From Nocardia amikacinitolerans NBRC 108937 (GTDB lineage Bacteria; Actinomycetota; Actinomycetes; Mycobacteriales; Mycobacteriaceae), in NCBI RefSeq assembly GCF_001612615.1, contig NZ_BDAU01000019.1, positions 62,001 to 126,000 on the forward strand: a DNA stretch of 64,000 bases, written 5' to 3'. The position numbers and the translations under genes were made by a program. How positions within the stretch are numbered: position 1 is the first letter of the stretch; every line of letters begins with the position of its first letter. Shown here piece by piece: positions 59,703 to 64,000 of this stretch. The notes under the pieces were generated by a model. It made no database searches. It was not told the DNA's origin and worked only from the letters and a program-made list of their open reading frames with translations.

Positions 59703-60671
59703 TCAGAGCAGCGGCTTGATGTCGGCGGCGGCCTCGGCGCCGTACGCCTCGGTGAGGCGCTCGAGCGCGTCGTCCTTGTTGAGCGTCCACTCCTGGGTGC
59801 CCATGGTCTCCAGCACCAGGACCGCGACCAGCGAACCGAGCTGGGCGGAGCGCTCCAGGCTCAGGCCGGCGGTGTGGCCGGTGAGGAAGCCCGCGCGGAA
59901 GGCGTCGCCGACGCCGGTCGGCTCGACCTTGGTGCGCTCGGGGACCACGCCGACGTGGATCTCGGTGCCGTCGTTGTCGATGATCTGCACGCCGTCGGCG
60001 CTGAGCGTGGTGACCCGGATCCCGACCCGCTTGGCGACCTCGTCCTCGCTCAGGCCGGTCTTCTGCAGCAGCAGCGCCCACTCGTACTTGTTGGTGAAAA
60101 GGTAAGCGGCGCCGTCGATCAGGCGCACCGCCTGATCGCCGTCGAGGCGGGCGAGCTGCTGGGAGGGGTCGGCCGCGAACGGGATGCCGAGCTCGCGGCA
60201 TTCCTCGGTGTGGCGCAGCATCGCCTCGGGGTCGTTGGCGCCGACGAGCACGAGATCCAGCTGCTTGGTCTCGGCGAGTTCGGCGAGGGAGATGTCGCGT
60301 GCCTCGCTCATCGCGCCGGGGTAGAAGGACGCGATCTGGGCCATGTCGTCGTCGGTGGTGCAGACGAAGCGGGCGGTGTGCGCGCGATCGGAGACGTGCA
60401 CGGTCGAGCAGTCGACGCCGTGCCGCTCGAGCCAGGCGCGGTAGTCGGCGAAATCGGCGCCGACCGCGCCGACCAGCAGCGGCTCGCGGTTCAGCACGCC
60501 CATGGCGTAGGCGATGTTGCCCGCCACGCCGCCGCGGCGGATCTGCAGGTCGTCGACGAGGAAGCTCAGCGAGACATGGTCGAGCTGATCGGCCAGGAGC
60601 ACATCGGCGAACCGTCCGGGGAAACGCATGAGGTGGTCGGTCGCGATGGACGCGGACACGGCGATAGACAC
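59703..60671 (-). CDS. adoK: Adenosine kinase / PfkB-type carbohydrate kinase (Rv2202c-like)
   Basis: 322 aa. PfkB signatures: FLVDDLQIRRGGVAGNIAYA (N-terminal glycine region) and DPTGVGDAF-type PTGVGDAFRAGF (anion hole and catalytic Asp). The lead SIAVSASIATDHLMRFPGRF and ASFYPGAMSEARDI are near-identical in style to M. tuberculosis AdoK, which phosphorylates adenosine and differs from eukaryotic adenosine kinases. GTG start with GAAGGG about 11 nt upstream. Confidence 0.93.
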   Translation of the reverse strand: MSIAVSASIATDHLMRFPGRFADVLLADQLDHVSLSFLVDDLQIRRGGVAGNIAYAMGVLNREPLLVGAVGADFADYRAWLERHGVDCSTVHVSDRAHTARFVCTTDDDMAQIASFYPGAMSEARDISLAELAETKQLDLVLVGANDPEAMLRHTEECRELGIPFAADPSQQLARLDGDQAVRLIDGAAYLFTNKYEWALLLQKTGLSEDEVAKRVGIRVTTLSADGVQIIDNDGTEIHVGVVPERTKVEPTGVGDAFRAGFLTGHTAGLSLERSAQLGSLVAVLVLETMGTQEWTLNKDDALERLTEAYGAEAAADIKPLL

Positions 60672-60843
60672 GAGGCTGAGCCCTTCAACGGTAGGCGGCA
60701 GGCGGTGGGAGCGAAGATCGTGATCCCGCTCCCACCGTAGCCGATCCGCGATGCGCTACAGAGGCACTGGCGTCAGGTGGCGCGGCTGGACGCGAGTGGT
60801 CGACAGCCGCGCACACTTCGAGCGAATGCGCTCTTTTCGCGGG

Positions 60844-61194
60844 TCAGTTGAAGGAGTCGCCGCAGGCGCAGGAGCCCGTGGCGTTCGGGTTGTCGATGGT
60901 GAAACCCTGCTTCTCGATGGTGTCGACGAAGTCGATCGAGGCGCCCTGCACGTAGGGGGCGCTCATCCGGTCGACGGCCAGGGTGACGCCGCCGAAGTCG
61001 ACGGTCAGGTCGCCGTCGAGCGAGCGGTCGTCGAAGAAGAGCTGGTAGCGCAGACCCGCACAACCACCGGGCTGCACCGCGATGCGCAGCGCCAAGTCGT
61101 CGCGGCCCTCCTGATCCAGCAGCGCCTTGGCCTTCGAGGCGGCGGCATCGGTCAGCGTCACACCGTGGGTGGTCGTCTCGTTCGGCACAGTCAT
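60844..61194 (-). CDS. erpA: A-type iron-sulfur carrier protein (IscA/ErpA/HesB)
   Basis: 116 aa. The three conserved Cys are present: QPGGCAGLRYQL and GSCACGDSF at the C-terminus (C-x(n)-CxC). LTDAAASKAKALLDQEG begins the fold. It delivers Fe-S clusters to target proteins; the aconitase and Rieske-type proteins of the cell are candidates. AGGAGA lies 4 nt before the ATG. It is the Rv2204c equivalent. Confidence 0.94.
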   Translation of the reverse strand: MTVPNETTTHGVTLTDAAASKAKALLDQEGRDDLALRIAVQPGGCAGLRYQLFFDDRSLDGDLTVDFGGVTLAVDRMSAPYVQGASIDFVDTIEKQGFTIDNPNATGSCACGDSFN

Positions 61195-61370
61195 GAACTC
61201 TCCTAAGGACAGCTGTGGTCAACCCGTGAACAGCGCACGGCTCGTGGAGTCAACACCACTCAGCGGGCTGCTATTCCCCATCTTGCCACTCGGCCACTCG
61301 CGCGATGACACAACCTCGGTGTTCAGTGGTGTATCGCACGACCGCATTTCCGGCTGGCTGACGCATCGAA

Positions 61371-61376
61371 TAGCCT
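61371..61376 (+). promoter_or_regulatory. Leaderless -10 of the DUF3043 gene
   Basis: TAGCCT is followed by 7 nt and then GTG 61384; no ribosome site. Confidence 0.5.
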
Positions 61377-61383
61377 GGTTGCT

Positions 61384-62055
61384 GTGAAATTGTTCCGTCG
61401 CGGCGAGTCCAGCACCACCGACGCGACCGCCGACACCATGGCGGACGCGGACGGCGGCTCGACCGCCATCACCACCAAGACGACGCCCACGCTCACCCCG
61501 GGCAAGGGCCGTCCGACCCCGAAACGCCGTGAGGCCGAAGGCAAGCGGCGCGGGCCCGTCGCGCCTGCGCCGCTGACCGCCAAGGAAGCCAGGGCTCGCC
61601 GCAAGGCGACCCGCGGCACCAAGGAAGAGCGCAAGGCCGCGAGCGCCGAGCGCAGGCAGGCGGCCCAGGAGCGCCGCGCACGCATGCTCGCGGGCGAGGA
61701 CAAGTACCTGCTGCCGCGCGACCAGGGTCCGGTTCGCGCCTACGTGCGCGACCTCGTCGACGCCAGGCGCAACCTCGTCGGCCTGTTCATGCCGATGGCG
61801 CTGGTGCTGATCATGTCGATGTTCGCCGCGCCCGGCCTGCAGACGATCGTGACGTTGGCCATGCTGGTGATGATGCTGTTCATGATCATCGAGGGCGTCA
61901 TCCTCGGCCGGATCGTGAACAACCGGGTCCGCGAGCGGTTCCCCGACAACACCGACACCGGCTTCCGCCTCGGCTGGTACGCCTTCGTCCGCGCCTCGCA
62001 GATCCGCAAGATGCGGGCGCCGAAGCCGCGGGTCTCGCCCGGCGACGCGGTGTGA
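61384..62055 (+). CDS. DUF3043 membrane protein (Rv2206-like)
   Basis: 223 aa. A Thr/Asp-rich disordered start is followed by a strongly basic stretch GKGRPTPKRREAEGKRRGPV and LTAKEARARRKATRG...EERKAASAERRQAAQERRARMLAGED, the family hallmark. DQGPVRAYVRDLVDARRNLVGLFMP leads into two transmembrane helices (about residues 139-158 and 162-182). The basic arm may contact nucleic acid or membrane. Function unknown; it lies near cobalamin genes in mycobacteria, and cobU begins 1.9 kb further on here. Confidence 0.92.
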   Translation: MKLFRRGESSTTDATADTMADADGGSTAITTKTTPTLTPGKGRPTPKRREAEGKRRGPVAPAPLTAKEARARRKATRGTKEERKAASAERRQAAQERRARMLAGEDKYLLPRDQGPVRAYVRDLVDARRNLVGLFMPMALVLIMSMFAAPGLQTIVTLAMLVMMLFMIIEGVILGRIVNNRVRERFPDNTDTGFRLGWYAFVRASQIRKMRAPKPRVSPGDAV

Positions 62056-62135
62056 GGCATACCTCCGCATTCGCTCCGACCACCGGGCTGTAGACGGACT
62101 TCATCCAGCAACACCTCTAGTGCGCCGTCCACAAA

Positions 62136-62283
62136 GGTTGGCCAACCAACGCCGACCAAAGGTCACCATTCATCGGCCCCCCGCACTAAAGGTCACCCTC
62201 GGTCGGTTCACCGGTGCACGCAGGTCGGGTGAATGAAGGTGACTTCCAGTCTGTCTGGCGGGATGAAGGCGGCCTTCGGTCGG
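62136..62283. repeat. Cluster of AAGGTGAC-type short repeats and a 12-bp palindrome
   Basis: GGTTGGCCAACC (62136-62147) is a perfect palindrome. Four related elements follow: CCAAAGGTCACC near 62156, CTAAAGGTCACCCTCGGTCG near 62185, ATGAAGGTGACTTCCAGTC near 62233 and ATGAAGGCGGCCTTCGGTCG near 62263. They match the palindrome at 35787. The 62056-62490 stretch shows no gene. Confidence 0.6.
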
Positions 62284-62490
62284 TTACCGCACCGACCATT
62301 CTGGTCGCGGCACCGGCTGCGTCTGACTCGAGTTCGGCCGTTCGTGGCGGGTGCCGCGAACGGCCGTTCGGCGTTTCGCACCGACCGCACCGACCGCGGC
62401 GGCTCGGCCAAGCGGATTCGCCGCTGATCGCCGCCGCCAACGGCGCTGACCGACGACAGCGGTCGCACGGCGCGTTGGCAACGGCGTGTT

Positions 62491-62646
62491 TCAGCGGTGG
62501 TGCGAGAAGCGGATGGCGTCGAGTTCGGACCGCAGTCGCTGCGCGTCGCGGTCGGTCACGTGCGTGGAACCGGTGAGTCCGCGACCGCGAGCGAGGAACA
62601 GGGACGCGGCCACGATGACTGTCGCGAGGAGAAAGAAAGTCAGCAT
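62491..62646 (-). CDS. Very small single-pass membrane protein
   Basis: 51 aa: a start MLTFFLLATVIVAASLFLAR (one membrane helix) followed by a polar tail ending in DRDAQRLRSELDAIRFSHHR. The coding pattern (G/C at third positions, a plausible helix with an amphipathic C-terminus) and its divergence from the GlxA-type regulator 86 bp away support a real gene. There is no ribosome site; the AT-rich AAAATTACTG just upstream suggests a leaderless start. Function unknown. Confidence 0.55.
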   Translation of the reverse strand: MLTFFLLATVIVAASLFLARGRGLTGSTHVTDRDAQRLRSELDAIRFSHHR

Positions 62647-62697
62647 GGCAGTAATTTTGCGCTGACCGATTTTCCGCCGAAAGTGGCAGCAAAGTCA

Positions 62698-62726
62698 TTG
62701 TTCGCAAAAATCCGGCCAGGTACCCT
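62698..62726 (+). promoter_or_regulatory. Leaderless promoter of the GlxA-type regulator
   Basis: TTGTTC (62698-62703), 17 bp, TACCCT (62721-62726), then 6 nt to ATG 62733. It is the best-spaced leaderless promoter in the window. Confidence 0.7.
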
Positions 62727-62732
62727 CGGATC

Positions 62733-63707
62733 ATGCTGTCGAAGGTCGCCGTCGTGCTGTTCGAGAAGCTGGCCATGTTCGAGTTCGGCGTGGTCTGCGA
62801 GGTCTTCGGGCTCGACCGCACCGCCGACGGACTGCCCGGCTTCGACTTCAAGGTCTGCGGCGCCGAACCCGGCCGCCCGCTCCGCTCCACCACGCCAGGC
62901 GTGACGATCACACCGGAGTTCACGCTGGACGAACTCCCGAAGGCGGATCTGGTCGCCATTCCCGCCGCGCCCGCCACCGCGCTCTCGGCCGGACTCGACC
63001 CCCGGATCGTCGACGCCGTGCGTGCTGCGTCCGACGCGGGCGCCATCATCCTGACCGTCTGCTCGGGCGCGTTCGTCGCGGGTGCGGCCGGTTTGCTCGA
63101 CGGACGCAAATGCACCACGCACTGGCGCTACGTCGATCAGCTGGCCGCGCGCTACCCGTCGGCCACCGTCGACCCCGACGTGCTCTTCGTCGACGAGGGC
63201 AACCTCATCACCAGCGCGGGCACCGCCGCGGGCATCGACGCCTGCCTGCACCTGGTGCGCAGGGAGATCGGCAGCGCCGCCGCCAATGGCATCGCCCGCC
63301 GCATGGTCGTGCCGCCGCAGCGCGACGGCGGGCAACGCCAGTTCATCGAACGCCCGGTCCCCGCGTGCACGTCCGACAGCCTCGCCGCCACCTTGCAATG
63401 GATGAGCGAGAACCTGGATCTGCCGCACACCATCGACGACCTGGCCGCGCGCTCGATGATGTCGACGCGCACCTTCGCCCGCCGCTTCGCCGCCGAGACC
63501 GGGACGACACCGGTGAAATGGCTCACCAACCAGCGCGTCCTCTACGCCAAGCACCTGCTGGAAGACACCGAGCAGGGTCTCGAGCAGGTCGCCGCCCGCG
63601 CGGGCTTCGGCTCCGGCGCCCTCCTCCGCCACCACTTCCAACGCCTGGTCGGCATCTCCCCGACCGAATACCGCCGCCGCTTCGGGGCTACGTCGCCGAC
63701 GAGCTGA
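62733..63707 (+). CDS. GlxA-family AraC-type regulator with DJ-1/PfpI domain
   Basis: 324 aa. Residues about 1-190: a DJ-1/PfpI-like sensor (VAVVLFEKLAMFEFGVVCEVFG, ILTVCSGAFVAGAAGLLDGRKCTTHW with the nucleophile-elbow Cys, NLITSAGTAAGIDACLHLVR). Residues about 215-318: two AraC helix-turn-helix units (TIDDLAARSMMSTRTFARRFAAETGTTPVKWLTNQRV and LEQVAARAGFGSGALLRHHFQRLVGISPTEYRRRF). Such proteins control amine, choline, nitrogen or sulfur metabolism in actinobacteria; the target is unknown. Confidence 0.94.
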   Translation: MLSKVAVVLFEKLAMFEFGVVCEVFGLDRTADGLPGFDFKVCGAEPGRPLRSTTPGVTITPEFTLDELPKADLVAIPAAPATALSAGLDPRIVDAVRAASDAGAIILTVCSGAFVAGAAGLLDGRKCTTHWRYVDQLAARYPSATVDPDVLFVDEGNLITSAGTAAGIDACLHLVRREIGSAAANGIARRMVVPPQRDGGQRQFIERPVPACTSDSLAATLQWMSENLDLPHTIDDLAARSMMSTRTFARRFAAETGTTPVKWLTNQRVLYAKHLLEDTEQGLEQVAARAGFGSGALLRHHFQRLVGISPTEYRRRFGATSPTS

Positions 63708-63844
63708 GCGACCCGCCCCACCGCTTCGGCGTGGGCGGACGATCCGTCCAACCGGGCGTCGCCCCACGGCGGGGCCACCTGCGGCGTGCCGAACTCGAAG
63801 GTGCTCGGCTCGAGTTCCGAAACGTCGACATTCTGCGAAGACAT
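63542..63844 (-). CDS. Possible gene or remnant divergent from cobU
   Basis: An ATG at 63844 opens 100 codons. The first 50 (beginning MSSQNVDVSELEPSTFEFGT, then APPWGDARLDGSSAHAEAVGRVAQLV) look coding. After that the frame runs antisense through the end of the GlxA gene and becomes basic and Trp/Arg rich. The head faintly resembles the start of CobT-type proteins (FG-x-PP-DA-x-AxAEAVxRQAxL), which would suit the cobU neighbourhood. It may be a truncated relic or a chance frame. Confidence 0.3.
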   Translation of the reverse strand: MSSQNVDVSELEPSTFEFGTPQVAPPWGDARLDGSSAHAEAVGRVAQLVGDVAPKRRRYSVGEMPTRRWKWWRRRAPEPKPARAATCSRPCSVSSSRCLA

Positions 63845-63931
63845 GCACCTACGCCGAGGCTCGCCGCCGGTCACTGCAAAGACGGCCCAGACGCGGGGAG
63901 GGCTTGGGCGGGCGGTTGATAGCGTGCGGGG

Positions 63932-64000
63932 GTGTCGCAGGATTCCGGAATCGCGCGTCCGCCGCGGACGCTTGTGCTCGGCGGGGCTCGCTCGGGGAAG
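63932..64000 (+). CDS. cobU: Adenosylcobinamide kinase/guanylyltransferase, first 23 codons
   Basis: From GTG 63932 the frame reads VSQDSGIARPPRTLVLGGAR and continues SGK to the window edge. LVLGGARSGKS is the P-loop at the start of CobU/CobP, which phosphorylates adenosylcobinamide and converts it to the GDP form in late cobalamin synthesis. TAGCGT lies 6 nt before the GTG, another leaderless start. The gene continues beyond the window. Confidence 0.85.
   Translation, partial: MSQDSGIARPPRTLVLGGARSGK

Overview
The window is a high-GC (about 70 %) actinobacterial chromosome segment, almost certainly from Nocardia or a close mycolic-acid relative. The evidence is gene order. From mraZ at the left edge to the DUF3043 gene near the right, the order follows the Mycobacterium tuberculosis Rv2166c-Rv2206 segment: mraZ, DUF3040, GNAT, lppM, an MTHFR gene, a polyprenyl synthase, an alpha-1,6-mannosyltransferase, an Rv2175c-like DNA-binding gene, pknL, aroG, an exoribonuclease, qcrBAC-ctaE, trpD, a DEDDh/GIY-YIG nuclease, NlpC/P60 genes, pimB', two SRPBCC genes, an ArsA-like ATPase, an acyltransferase, ctaF-ctaC, asnB, adoK and an A-type Fe-S carrier. 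Nocardia-type carotenoid genes and other accessory genes are interleaved. No rRNA, tRNA, complete insertion sequence, phage or CRISPR array was seen.

Layout. 1-2.1 kb: first codons of rsmH, mraZ with its own promoter and MraZ boxes, DUF3040 and HEPN genes, all on the minus strand. 2.2-9.1 kb: GNAT, a CrtI/CrtO-like oxidoreductase, a CruF-like membrane protein, lppM and a CruG-like glycosyltransferase, separated by about 1.5 kb of degenerate ~250-bp tandem repeats. 9.4-13.9 kb: a secreted protein, a deletion scar (ABC permease remnant and decapitated monooxygenase), DUF1684 and an LLM flavoprotein. 14.0-21.4 kb: the MTHFR gene opposite polyprenyl synthase, crtI (with a duplicated 5' end), mptA-like and crtB. 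21.5-28.3 kb: Rv2175c-like, pknL with PASTA repeats, an SDR/MarR pair, a DUF262 remnant, an exoribonuclease, aroG and a small antitoxin-like gene. 28.5-33.1 kb: qcrB, qcrA, qcrC and ctaE on the minus strand. 33.3-37.8 kb: an unknown gene, trpD, a small secreted protein, a stand-alone Lrp/AsnC sensor domain and a nuclease. 38.3-42.4 kb: two NlpC/P60 proteins, a membrane-anchored HExxH protein and pimB'. 42.4-48.0 kb: two SRPBCC proteins, the ATPase, a repeat-rich CxWCPxC protein, a ROK kinase and an acyltransferase. 48.1-55.6 kb: a trpF remnant, a Spo0M-like gene, an AarF/ABC1 kinase, a PhoD phosphatase, an FAD oxidoreductase and an odd SDR. 55.6-64.0 kb: ctaF-ctaC, asnB, adoK, the Fe-S carrier, DUF3043, a tiny membrane protein, a GlxA-type regulator and the first 23 codons of cobU.

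The genes fit three programmes. First, aerobic respiration: the bcc complex qcrCAB with ctaC, ctaE and ctaF of the aa3 oxidase. Second, the cell envelope: an MptA-like mannosyltransferase, PimB', LppM, NlpC hydrolases and an acyltransferase. Third, carotenoids: a polyprenyl synthase, CrtB, CrtI, a second desaturase-like enzyme, a CruF-like protein and a glycosyltransferase.

Two patterns stand out. (1) Many starts look leaderless: a TANNNT -10 hexamer lies 6-7 nt before a GTG or ATG. (2) The window is unusually rich in tandem duplications at gene edges: 8-, 30-, 60-, 75-, 111-, 215-, 250- and 448-bp spacings at eight separate places. Several have lengthened or altered proteins. All gene identities rest on reading motifs and recalled family features and gene order; no database search was run.
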